Position numbers and translations under genes: made by a program
In this document: positions 55,593 to 63,214 of the stretch, piece after piece
How the letters are laid out: every line of letters begins with the position of its first letter
Position numbering within the stretch: position 1 is the first letter of the stretch
Assembly (NCBI GenBank): GCA_964454645.1
Contig: CAYVTM010000001.1
Location: forward strand, 186,001-250,000
Source: CAYVTM01 sp964454645
Lineage (GTDB): Bacteria > Bacteroidota > Bacteroidia > Sphingobacteriales > Sphingobacteriaceae
DNA length: 64,000 nt
Direction of reading: 5' to 3'
The notes under the pieces: generated by a model
Databases searched by the model: none
The model's input: the letters and a program-made list of their open reading frames with translations, nothing else
What the model was told of the DNA's origin: nothing

Positions 55593-55622
55593 TTGTTTAA
55601 GTAGGGATAGTTCTTACCTTTG
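55593..55622 (+). promoter_or_regulatory. Promoter of the serC-serA transcript
   Basis: TTG at 55593-55595 and TACCTTTG at 55615-55622 give the Bacteroidota -33 and -7 boxes with 19 bases between. Transcription would begin about 145 bases before the serC ATG, leaving a long leader. Confidence 0.6.
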
Positions 55623-55689
55623 TATTAATTTTTAAACAGCAAATTATTGCTATCCTTTTTATATTCTAAATTAATTCGAAACATCATGA

Positions 55690-55739
55690 AATGGTCATAC
55701 CGTTGCTTTGTGCTAAACACAAATAATTATTTGACCATT
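55690..55739 (+). promoter_or_regulatory. Structured 5' leader of serC
   Basis: AATGGTCA (55690-55697) pairs with TGACCATT (55732-55739), and an inner stem TTTGTG (55707-55712) pairs with CACAAA (55718-55723). Both lie between the promoter and the serC start. It may be an RNA regulator of serine biosynthesis or a binding site; no known riboswitch class is recognised. Confidence 0.45.
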
Positions 55740-55772
55740 CCATGTGACAAATAAAAAATAAATTATAAACAC

Positions 55773-56837
55773 ATGAAACATAATTTTGGAGCAGGCCCCT
55801 GCATTTTACCTCAGGAGGTTTTTCTGGAAGCATCACAAGCTGTTTTAAGCTGGGGAAATACAGGGTTGTCTATTCTTGAGATATCCCATCGTACCAAAGA
55901 GTTTGAAGCTGTTGTTGCTGAAACCTGTGCCTTGATGAAAGAGTTGATGAATGTTCAGGAGGGTTATCATGTATTACTATTGCAAGGAGGAGCGAGTTTG
56001 CAATTCGGAATGGTTCCCTATAATTTATTGAATGAAAATGAAACGGCTTCATATTTAGATACCGGAGTATGGGCATCGAAAGCTGTTAAAGAAGCGAAGC
56101 TGTTCGGGAATGTGAATGTAGTTGCAAGCTCAAAAGATCAGAATTATACCTTCATCCCTAAAGGCTTTGAAATTCCTTCTGACTCGAAATATTTTCATTG
56201 TACATCGAACAATACGATTTATGGAACTCAGATACACTCCTTCCCCAAAACTTCGGTAAGTATGGTTTGTGATATGTCATCGGATATTCTGAGCCGTGAG
56301 GTGAACGTTGCCGATTTCGATTTGATCTATGCCGGTGCGCAGAAAAATATCGGTCCCGCGGGATTAACCATTGTTATTTTAAAAGACTCCATACTCGGAA
56401 AGGTAAATCGTAAGCTTACTTCGATGATGGATTATAAAATTCATATCGAAGGAGCTTCGATGTATAATACGCCTCCGGTGTTTTCCATTTATGTAGCTAT
56501 GCTGAATTTGCGTTGGTTAAGAGCTCAGGGTGGGGTAAAAGAGATGGAACGAAGAAACAATGCTAAGGCAGCCTTGTTGTACAGAGAGATTGATCGCAAT
56601 TCTTTATTCAAAGGAACTTGTGCTGTAGAAGATCGTTCGAATATGAATGTTTGTTTTGTCATGAACAATCCCGAATTAGAAAAAAATTTCCTGAAAGCAG
56701 CCGAACTTGCCGGATGTATCGGATTGAAAGGGCATAGAAGTGTCGGTGGTTTCAGAGCCTCTTTATACAATGCATTACCGATTGAAAGTGTTCAGGTTTT
56801 AGTGGATGTGATGAAAGAGTTTGAAAACAAAAACTAA
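55773..56837 (+). CDS. serC: Phosphoserine aminotransferase
   Basis: A 354-residue PLP enzyme of class V that makes 3-phosphoserine from 3-phosphohydroxypyruvate and glutamate. Marks: NFGAGPCILP at the N-terminus, LLLQGGASLQFGMVP near 75, DMSSDILSR and the Schiff-base Lys in YAGAQKNIGPAGLTI near 195. The C-terminal SVGGFRASLYNALP is the substrate-binding Arg region. First gene of the serC-serA-DUF1015-START run, with a promoter and long leader upstream. Confidence 0.97.
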   Translation: MKHNFGAGPCILPQEVFLEASQAVLSWGNTGLSILEISHRTKEFEAVVAETCALMKELMNVQEGYHVLLLQGGASLQFGMVPYNLLNENETASYLDTGVWASKAVKEAKLFGNVNVVASSKDQNYTFIPKGFEIPSDSKYFHCTSNNTIYGTQIHSFPKTSVSMVCDMSSDILSREVNVADFDLIYAGAQKNIGPAGLTIVILKDSILGKVNRKLTSMMDYKIHIEGASMYNTPPVFSIYVAMLNLRWLRAQGGVKEMERRNNAKAALLYREIDRNSLFKGTCAVEDRSNMNVCFVMNNPELEKNFLKAAELAGCIGLKGHRSVGGFRASLYNALPIESVQVLVDVMKEFENKN

Positions 56838-56870
56838 GGTCTTTTAGAGAAATAATTTATCAGAAAAGAT

Positions 56871-57821
56871 ATGATGAGAATACTTGCAAACGACGGAATT
56901 GATCCGCGGGGTAAAAAAATGCTGGAGGATGCCGGTTTCATGGTAGATACTGTTAACATTCCTCAGGATCAATTAGCCGAAGCATTAAAAAATTACGATG
57001 CCATTACGGTTCGGTCCGCTACTAAAGTAAGAAAAGAACTGATCGATGCTTGTCCGAATATTAAATTAATCGGCAGAGGCGGAGTAGGCATGGATAATAT
57101 TGATGTAGCATATGCACGTTCTAAAAATATTGCTGTTGTAAATACACCGGCAGCCTCTTCTTTATCTGTGGCGGAATTGGTATTTGCACATTTGTTTTCG
57201 GGGGTACGTTTTTTATACGATTCAAATCGTGAGCTGCCTCAGAACGGCTATGCGCAGTTCAACGATTTGAAAAAGAAATATGCCAAAGGAATTGAACTCA
57301 GAGGTAAAACTCTCGGGATATTGGGCTTTGGACGAATCGGCAAAGAAGTAGCTAAAATTGCGTTGGGCTTAGGGATGGAAGTGATGGCTTATGATCTTTT
57401 TGATTTTAATCCGGAGATAGTGTTGGAATTTGCCTCCGCTCAATCCATAAGACTTAAAGTTAAAAAAACTTCCAAAGAAGAATTGATTCAGTCTGCTGAT
57501 TTTATCAGCATACATGTTCCTGCGATAGATGGAGTCGCTGTTATCGGTAAAGATGAATTTGCTAAAATGAAAAAAGGTGCGGCGATTGTGAATTGTGCAA
57601 GAGGAGGCGTAGTGGATGAGCAGGCATTGATCGATGCTTTAAATTCGGGACACATAGCTTTTGCCGGATTAGATGTGTTTGTTAATGAACCTCAACCCTC
57701 AGAAGCAATATTAAAGCATCCGCAAATTTCCTTAACTCCGCATATCGGTGCTTCCACAAACGAAGCTCAGGAACGTATTGGAGCAGAGCTTGCTCAAACT
57801 ATTGTTGATTATTTTAAATAA
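56871..57821 (+). CDS. serA: D-3-phosphoglycerate dehydrogenase, short form without ACT domain
   Basis: A 316-residue NAD-dependent 2-hydroxyacid dehydrogenase for the first step of serine synthesis. The NAD-binding loop is LGILGFGRIGKEVA near 145-158. The catalytic Arg-Glu-His set is in VNCARGGVVDEQAL, NEPQP and TPHIGAST. It ends soon after the catalytic domain, so the C-terminal ACT domain for serine feedback found in longer SerA proteins is missing; feedback control must come from elsewhere, perhaps the leader. ATG 56871 and 56874 are equally possible. Confidence 0.93.
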   Translation: MMRILANDGIDPRGKKMLEDAGFMVDTVNIPQDQLAEALKNYDAITVRSATKVRKELIDACPNIKLIGRGGVGMDNIDVAYARSKNIAVVNTPAASSLSVAELVFAHLFSGVRFLYDSNRELPQNGYAQFNDLKKKYAKGIELRGKTLGILGFGRIGKEVAKIALGLGMEVMAYDLFDFNPEIVLEFASAQSIRLKVKKTSKEELIQSADFISIHVPAIDGVAVIGKDEFAKMKKGAAIVNCARGGVVDEQALIDALNSGHIAFAGLDVFVNEPQPSEAILKHPQISLTPHIGASTNEAQERIGAELAQTIVDYFK

Positions 57822-57833
57822 TGTAAACAGGGC

Positions 57834-59066
57834 ATGCCTAAAATAAAAGCCTTCAGAGGTCTGCGACCTGCAAAAGACAAAGTGTTGGATGTAATTGCTA
57901 AGCCTTTCGATAGGTTCTATACAGAAGAGTCGAAATCGATTTTAAGATCGAATCCCTACTCTTTCTTACATGCCATCGAACCCCTCATTGATAATCCCTT
58001 TTTACGGGCTTCCCGCGAAGAACTGATATTTAAAAAAGCAAAGGAGTATTTTGATGATTTCCTCGAACATGGGATTTTGGTTCAGGATGCAAAACCGGCG
58101 GTTTATATTTACAGAACCGTTAATAACGGGAAAACACAAACCGGAATATGGACTTGCACTTCCATCGATGATTATCTCAATAACACACTCAAAAAACATG
58201 AGTTTACCCGTGCAGACCGTGAGAAAGATTTGATTGAATACCTTGAAAATACAGGTATCGATGCTAATCCGGTTTTGGTAGCCTATCGCAAGGATGCGAA
58301 CATCGAAAAATTTATTCAGGAACATACTCAACATCAACCCGACTACGAATTTCATGTAGATACTCAGGATCATTTTTTATGGAAAATCGATCAGGAGGAA
58401 AAGCTGAAATTTGTGATAGAGGCTTTCGAGAAATTACCTGCCGCATACATTGCCGACGGACACCACCGCGCGGCAGCTTCATCATTGGCAGGTATTCAAC
58501 GCAGAAAGAATAATCTGCGTCATTCGGGAAATGAAGAGTATAATTATTTTTCCACGCTTTATTTTTCCGCGGATGAATTACTGATCTACGAATTTCAACG
58601 TTTGGTAAAAGATTTGAACGGGTATAGTGAAACAGATTTTTTAAACCTGCTGAGGAAAGATTTTGAATTAACGCTTTCCGATGCCTCTAAGCCTAAGCAG
58701 ATGCATGAGTTTAAGATGTATTTGTCAAATACCTGGTATCGCTTAAAACCCTTACATATCAATCATTCAGAGAATCCTGTAAAGCGTTTGGATGTAAGCA
58801 TTTTGCAGGATAAAATATTATATCCGGTTCTCGGGATTGATGATCCGCGAACCGATGAACGTATTCAATTTGAAGGAGGGCTCATATCCATCGGGTCGCT
58901 TTGTGAAAAGGTAGATAAGGGAGAAATGCGGATCGCTTTCTTTTTATATCCTACATCGATTGAAGAACTCTTCGAAGTTGCCGATTCGGGAAATGTTATG
59001 CCTCCCAAGTCAACCTGGTTCGAGCCGAAATTGCATTGTGGTTTAGTGGTACATAAGGTTTATTAA
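57834..59066 (+). CDS. DUF1015 family protein
   Basis: A 410-residue protein of the DUF1015 family, beginning KIKAFRGLRPAKDKVLDVIAKPFD, the conserved start. The hallmark YIADGHHRAAAS lies near 205-216, with LIYEFQRLVKD later. The family is widespread and frequently sits next to serC/serA in Bacteroidota, suggesting a role in serine or phosphohydroxypyruvate metabolism, perhaps as a kinase-like or repair enzyme; biochemical proof is not known to me. It is 12 bases after serA, so co-transcribed. Confidence 0.88.
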   Translation: MPKIKAFRGLRPAKDKVLDVIAKPFDRFYTEESKSILRSNPYSFLHAIEPLIDNPFLRASREELIFKKAKEYFDDFLEHGILVQDAKPAVYIYRTVNNGKTQTGIWTCTSIDDYLNNTLKKHEFTRADREKDLIEYLENTGIDANPVLVAYRKDANIEKFIQEHTQHQPDYEFHVDTQDHFLWKIDQEEKLKFVIEAFEKLPAAYIADGHHRAAASSLAGIQRRKNNLRHSGNEEYNYFSTLYFSADELLIYEFQRLVKDLNGYSETDFLNLLRKDFELTLSDASKPKQMHEFKMYLSNTWYRLKPLHINHSENPVKRLDVSILQDKILYPVLGIDDPRTDERIQFEGGLISIGSLCEKVDKGEMRIAFFLYPTSIEELFEVADSGNVMPPKSTWFEPKLHCGLVVHKVY

Positions 59067-59067
59067 C

Positions 59068-59457
59068 ATGAAAATATTCAAAAAATACTATGAAATTGCA
59101 GCCGAACCCGAAATGGTTTATCAGGCTTTAGTAGTTCCCATTACGATTCAGCTTTGGTCGGGAGCAGAAGCGGAAATGTCGGAGGATGTGAATGCAGAAT
59201 TTTCATTGTGGGGAGGAGATATCAGCGGGAAAAATATGGAGTTTGTAAAAGGTAAAAAGATTGTTCAGCAATGGTATTTTGATGGGGAAGAGGAGGAGTC
59301 GGTTGTTACCATCAAATTACATGCCGGGAAAAGATCCGGTACTACTTCTGTAGAATTGATCCATACAAATATTCCCGATGCCGTATATGATGAGTTTGTT
59401 GAAGGATGGAACGAATCTTATTTCGGAGCTTTGCAGGAATTTTTTGAGGCTGAATAA
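59068..59457 (+). CDS. START-like (AHSA1/SRPBCC) domain protein
   Basis: A 129-residue one-domain SRPBCC protein: KKYYEIAAEPEMVYQALVVPITIQLWSGAEAEM, then FSLWGGDISGKNMEFVKGKKIVQQWYF and a final helix EFVEGWNESYFGALQEFF. The layout matches AHSA1-like START folds, which form a deep hydrophobic cavity. The gene starts one base after DUF1015, suggesting they are translated together. Ligand unknown. Confidence 0.85.
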   Translation: MKIFKKYYEIAAEPEMVYQALVVPITIQLWSGAEAEMSEDVNAEFSLWGGDISGKNMEFVKGKKIVQQWYFDGEEEESVVTIKLHAGKRSGTTSVELIHTNIPDAVYDEFVEGWNESYFGALQEFFEAE

Positions 59458-59495
59458 TATCGGATGATGAACCTGTCGTCCTCTATATTATTATA

Positions 59496-59657
59496 TTAAG
59501 CTTTCGGACATTTTTTACAACGCTTTCCTCTTTTATGTTTCTTACAACATTTCTTAAAACAAGCATCTGAAAAATACAGATTTAAGCCCTTGAAAAATTC
59601 CGGGTCATGAGGGTTTGCCTGTAGGCTATCGATTGGAAAGAATTGCTTTTCATCCAT
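59496..59657 (-). CDS. Small Cys/Lys-rich protein of 53 residues
   Basis: The frame begins MDEKQFFPIDSLQANPHDPE, and its C-terminal half has DACFKKCCKKHKRGKRCKKC followed by PKA. This is five Cys in 20 residues within a highly basic stretch, unlikely by chance. The acidic first half and basic Cys tail suggest a zinc- or nucleic-acid-binding miniprotein. It lies 46 bases after the amidase start would end if read leftwards, in the gap between the START-like gene and the amidase. The amidase gene lies upstream in the same direction, so it could be the next gene on that message. I do not know the family name; similar short KKCCKK...KRCKKCP proteins occur in Bacteroidota as I remember. Confidence 0.6.
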   Translation of the reverse strand: MDEKQFFPIDSLQANPHDPEFFKGLNLYFSDACFKKCCKKHKRGKRCKKCPKA

Positions 59658-59703
59658 GTACCGGACAAAAGTAAATCTTATTTAGATTAAATCAAAATAA
59701 GAT

Positions 59704-61050
59704 TTAATAAGGGTTAATTTGAAGCCTATAGCTATAATTTCCCTGATCCGAATGTATCCATACCACATAAATTCCTGCTGGCAAGGAGCGGGTTTCGATC
59801 TGCTGGCCTTCATCAAGGCTGTCAAAAGTTAATTTTTTAAGAACCCGTCCCTGAGTATTGATGATTTGTATATATGCCTTCGTTAATACCAGTCCTCTTA
59901 ACGAAAAATAATCGTCGGTTGGATTAGGGTAGATACTTATTAATTCGGAAGAAAGGTCTCTTGTATAACCCAGAGCTTCGCAATTCATCAGGCTGTCATT
60001 TACGCGCTCTTTCATACCACCATTAATCATAGCAAAATAATTATCTCCGGGACATTTGGTGTATCCCGCTGCACAACCTTCCTTGTGACCGGCAATAGTG
60101 CCGAGCATTCCCGCAGAAGGATGAGGTAAACTGTCGAGTGGATTCAGATGCTCTTTGTGTAATTTCCATACCAGTAATTTCTCGATAGAAGCCAGAGAAG
60201 TATCTGTCGGGAAAACTCCGTTAACATCGTAATTTCCCAGGAGGCAAATACCCATGGTTTGTGTATTTCGGGCACACATGTGGGCCCCTAATACATTATC
60301 ATCTTCCATCAACTCTCTTCCATCACGACCATCGTAAATAGTGCCATCCTGGGCTACTAAAAAATTGTAGCCTATATCATCCCAGTTATTGGTTTGTGTA
60401 TGCAGTAAATAATAATTACGGACAACTGCTGTGTAATTGGTTTCGGAATTCGATCCCGCAGCATGATGTAGAATGAGATGTTTTACACTTGTTTGTACCG
60501 GGCTTCCTTTAGGGTCGGGAAGGCCTTGCCGCCAAACACTTTGGTCAATACTTACCGGTTTTACAGAACAATCTTTTAAGGAGACTTTTTTTTTTGATTC
60601 CGTTTTTTTAGGATCGTTTTCTAAAGGAGGGGCATACAATAGATTTACACGCATGGTTCCCGATAGATCACCGCTGAAAAAACTAAAAAACTGAAAAGCA
60701 CCGGGAGCGATGTAAAGTTCGGTAGATTGATGACCGGCACGGGAAGCCTTATCTTCAAGCGCCTGGGTATTGTGTATGTCTTTGCGTAATAGAAATTTCT
60801 GTGTTCCTCCTAAAAGCACGTATGCTCTTTGAAGGGTATTGCTTAAGGAGGTTTCGAAAGAAATACTGCTGGCTCTAAAGTCCGGATCAATATGAGTGTA
60901 AAAGGTATTTGCTTTTACTTCAAACTCTATAGCTTTATAGAAAATATCGTTTTGTTCAAGCGTACGAATTTCTCCTTCTTGTGCAACGCTTAATGTAGTG
61001 GAAAGTACAAGAAAAAGAAACAGGATTATTTTTGACTTATTCATTTTCAT
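59704..61050 (-). CDS. PGRP-type N-acetylmuramoyl-L-alanine amidase with T9SS sorting domain
   Basis: About 448 residues. The signal peptide is IILFLFLVLSTTLSVAQ. After a beta region comes a peptidoglycan-recognition amidase domain (about 165-370): LILHHAAGSNSE with the first zinc His, GAHMCARNTQTMGICLLGNYD, then AGHKEGCAAGYTKCPGDNYF with the second His and Cys, so the zinc site looks complete. The C-terminal 75 residues are a type A sorting domain (ISIYPNPTDDYFSLRG, RVLKKLTFD, GIYVVWI). It should be secreted through the type IX system and cut the peptidoglycan amide bond, perhaps of other bacteria. ATG 61062 is also possible. Confidence 0.92.
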   Translation of the reverse strand: MKMNKSKIILFLFLVLSTTLSVAQEGEIRTLEQNDIFYKAIEFEVKANTFYTHIDPDFRASSISFETSLSNTLQRAYVLLGGTQKFLLRKDIHNTQALEDKASRAGHQSTELYIAPGAFQFFSFFSGDLSGTMRVNLLYAPPLENDPKKTESKKKVSLKDCSVKPVSIDQSVWRQGLPDPKGSPVQTSVKHLILHHAAGSNSETNYTAVVRNYYLLHTQTNNWDDIGYNFLVAQDGTIYDGRDGRELMEDDNVLGAHMCARNTQTMGICLLGNYDVNGVFPTDTSLASIEKLLVWKLHKEHLNPLDSLPHPSAGMLGTIAGHKEGCAAGYTKCPGDNYFAMINGGMKERVNDSLMNCEALGYTRDLSSELISIYPNPTDDYFSLRGLVLTKAYIQIINTQGRVLKKLTFDSLDEGQQIETRSLPAGIYVVWIHSDQGNYSYRLQINPY

Positions 61051-61159
61051 AGATGATAACATAAGGCAAATTACAAATTCTTTCTGTTTATTTGCCTATA
61101 TTTATTGATTCAATTAACAATAAACAGCATTTTAGTAATTTCGGGTAAGATTATATAGT

Positions 61160-61858
61160 ATGAACAAACTTGTCAAAAACGCTGAGGAAGCAGTAAAGGA
61201 TATTCAGAATGGGATGACCATTATGTTGGGCGGATTCGGATTATGCGGTATTCCCGAAAATTGTATTCGGGCATTGGTAGAAAAAGAAGTGAAAGATCTT
61301 ACCTGTATTTCAAACAACGCAGGAGTAGATGATTTTGGTATCGGTTTGATGTTGAAGAAACGTCAGTTGAAAAAAATGATAGCCTCGTATGTAGGTGAAA
61401 ATGCCGAGTTCGAACGACAATTGTTAAGCGGTGAATTAGATGTGGAGCTAATCCCGCAGGGAACTTTGGCTACACGATGTATGGCAGCAGGCTATGGAAT
61501 GCCTGTAATATATACTCCTGCCGGTGTAGGCACGGAAGTGGCTGAAGGTAAAGAAGTACGCAATTTTAATGGGAAAGATTATTTAATGGAATATGCTTTC
61601 GATGCCGATTTTGCAATTGTAAAAGCCTGGAAAGGAGATACGATGGGGAACCTGATTTTCAGAGCAACCGCAAGAAATTTTAATCCGATTATGGCTATGG
61701 CAGGAAAGATTACAATTGCGGAGGTAGAACATTTGGTACCGGCAGGAGAGTTAGATTCTGATCATATTCACACTCCGGGTATTTATGTTCATCGCATTTT
61801 TGAAGGAGTTAATTATGAGAAACGAATCGAACAACGGACAGTAAGGAAAATTAATTAG
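61160..61858 (+). CDS. scoA: 3-oxoacid CoA-transferase subunit A
   Basis: A 232-residue alpha subunit of succinyl-CoA:3-ketoacid (acetoacetate) CoA-transferase. The family motif is TIMLGGFGLCGIPENCIRAL (about 20-39), followed by CISNNAGVDDFGIG, ELIPQGTLA and the GMPVIYTPAGVGTEVAEGKE loop. It forms a heterotetramer with the B subunit and moves CoA between succinate and acetoacetate in ketone-body use. The B gene normally follows directly; here a four-helix-bundle gene and a duplicated segment of about 670 bases separate them. Confidence 0.95.
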   Translation: MNKLVKNAEEAVKDIQNGMTIMLGGFGLCGIPENCIRALVEKEVKDLTCISNNAGVDDFGIGLMLKKRQLKKMIASYVGENAEFERQLLSGELDVELIPQGTLATRCMAAGYGMPVIYTPAGVGTEVAEGKEVRNFNGKDYLMEYAFDADFAIVKAWKGDTMGNLIFRATARNFNPIMAMAGKITIAEVEHLVPAGELDSDHIHTPGIYVHRIFEGVNYEKRIEQRTVRKIN

Positions 61859-61885
61859 CTAATTTGGTTAATATGATAATTCATT

Positions 61886-61897
61886 GATGTGATAATT
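61886..61897. repeat. GATGTGATAATT repeat left of the inserted gene
   Basis: This motif, in the form ATGTGATAATT, recurs at 62325 and 62474, and as a reverse form ATTATCACAT near 62499. It marks the edges of the unit inserted between the CoA-transferase subunit genes. Confidence 0.5.
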
Positions 61898-61955
61898 GTG
61901 GAGAAAGCTGTATTTGTGCGGTTTAAAAAGCAAGTTCATTTTGCATACTTTGTAT

Positions 61956-62324
61956 ATGAGGAAAAGTTTAAAAGAAGAGAATATACTCATAGTAAAAACC
62001 ACAGAGTTTGCAATCGACACAGTTAAATTTTGTGAGACCCTGAATAAAGATAAGAGATGGGATATTTCTAGACAATTATTAAGATCGGGGACTTCAATTG
62101 CGGCAAATTCGAGAGAGTCTCAGAACGCAGAAAGTGTTCGGGATTTTATTCATAAATTAAAGATTGCTGCCAAGGAAGCGAATGAAACAGAATTTTGGAT
62201 TGAATTGATAGAAGCCTGTTACGAAAAATATGATGTTGAAGAATTAAAGATAAAAATAGAGGAAGTTTCAAGAATATTAAACGCAATAATAGCTACCACT
62301 AAAAAGAAATTAGCTAATTCGTGA
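61956..62324 (+). CDS. Four-helix-bundle protein (23S rRNA intervening-sequence protein family)
   Basis: A 122-residue all-helical protein: MRKSLKEENILIVKTTEFAI, then RWDISRQLLRSGTSIAANSRESQNAESVRDF, broken here at residues 32-62, KLKIAAKEANETEFWIELIEACY and a last helix to NAIIATTKKKLANS. This is the S23/IVP family first seen in 23S rRNA intervening sequences and now common as scattered chromosomal genes. It forms a pentameric bundle of unknown role. I start at ATG 61956, the conserved start. The gene sits between the two CoA-transferase subunits and its 3' end is duplicated just downstream. Confidence 0.9.
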   Translation: MRKSLKEENILIVKTTEFAIDTVKFCETLNKDKRWDISRQLLRSGTSIAANSRESQNAESVRDFIHKLKIAAKEANETEFWIELIEACYEKYDVEELKIKIEEVSRILNAIIATTKKKLANS

Positions 62325-62499
62325 ATGTGATAATTAACTAATTGAAGATAGAGTTGATAGAAGCTTGTTATGAAAATTATGATGTTGAAGAGTTAGGGAT
62401 AAAAATAGAAGAAGTTTCAAGGATTTTAAACGCAATAATAGCCACCACTGAAAAGAAATTAGCCAATGAATTAATGTGATAATTAGTTAATTAGCTTAT
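62202..62499 (+). repeat. Tandem 149-base duplication of the four-helix gene's 3' end
   Basis: Unit 1 (62202-62350) covers the last 41 codons of the gene and its tail; unit 2 (62351-62499) repeats it at an offset of 149 bases. I count about 18 differences over the 136 best-matching bases. Some unit 2 changes are silent at the codon level. Confidence 0.8.
62351..62479 (+). pseudogene. Orphan 3' fragment of a four-helix-bundle gene
   Basis: In frame it reads ELIEACYENYDVEELGIKI, then EEVSRILNAIIATTEKKLAN and ELM before a TGA, the same C-terminal helix as the intact gene (ELIEACYEKYDVEELKIKI...). It has no start or N-terminal helices. Changes such as ATTEKK for ATTKKK and the different tail show that it has diverged since the duplication or came from a related copy. 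Confidence 0.75.
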
Positions 62500-62528
62500 T
62501 ATCACATTATCAAATTAAATAAAAAAAG

Positions 62529-63185
62529 ATGTTAGACAAAACCGGAATCGCTAAGCGAATAGCACAAGAATTAAGAGATGGAATGTATGTAAACCTCGGA
62601 ATAGGAATACCCACATTGGTAGCAAACTATATCCCCGAAGGAATTCATGTAGTATTACAATCGGAGAACGGTCTTTTAGGTATGGGACCCTTTCCGTTTG
62701 AGGGAGAAGAAGATGCAGATTTGATTAATGCCGGTAAGCAAACAATTACGACGCTTCCGGGCTCAGCAATTTTCGATTCGGCGATGAGTTTTGGTATGAT
62801 CCGTTCGCAGAAAGTTGATTTAACGATACTCGGTGCTATGGAAGTTTCCGAGCAGGGGGATATTGCAAATTGGAAAATTCCCGGTAAAATGGTAAAAGGA
62901 ATGGGTGGAGCAATGGATCTGGTAGCATCTGCAAAAAATATTATTGTTGCCATGCAGCATGTAAATAAAGCAGGGGAATCGAAGCTCTTGCCGGAATGTA
63001 CCCTTCCCTTAACCGGAGTGAATTGTGTGAAAAAAATTGTTACTGAGTTGGCAGTGTTGGCAGTATTATCCGAAGGTGGATTTAAACTGCTGGAAACCGC
63101 ACCGGGCGTGAGTGTAGAAGATGTAAGGAAAGCTACCGCAGGGAAGCTGGTAGTAGAAGGTGAAATCAAGGAAATGGTATTGTAA
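62529..63185 (+). CDS. scoB: 3-oxoacid CoA-transferase subunit B
   Basis: A 218-residue beta subunit. Conserved parts are GMYVNLGIGIPTLVANYIP (19-37), the catalytic Glu E46 in LQSENGLLGMGPFP, which forms the glutamyl-CoA intermediate, and GAMEVSEQGDIANWKIPGKMVKGMGGAMDLV near 115-145. It pairs with the A subunit encoded 670 bases upstream, beyond the inserted gene. Both subunits are intact, so activity is expected provided the inserted region is still transcribed through. Confidence 0.95.
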   Translation: MLDKTGIAKRIAQELRDGMYVNLGIGIPTLVANYIPEGIHVVLQSENGLLGMGPFPFEGEEDADLINAGKQTITTLPGSAIFDSAMSFGMIRSQKVDLTILGAMEVSEQGDIANWKIPGKMVKGMGGAMDLVASAKNIIVAMQHVNKAGESKLLPECTLPLTGVNCVKKIVTELAVLAVLSEGGFKLLETAPGVSVEDVRKATAGKLVVEGEIKEMVL

Positions 63186-63214
63186 ATTGTATAGGGCGAA
63201 TATACATTGTGGCT

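Noticed and set aside
62645..63169. A 174-codon frame opposite the CoA-transferase B gene
   Set aside because: It is a shadow of the real gene; the + strand product has the full family pattern with the catalytic Glu.
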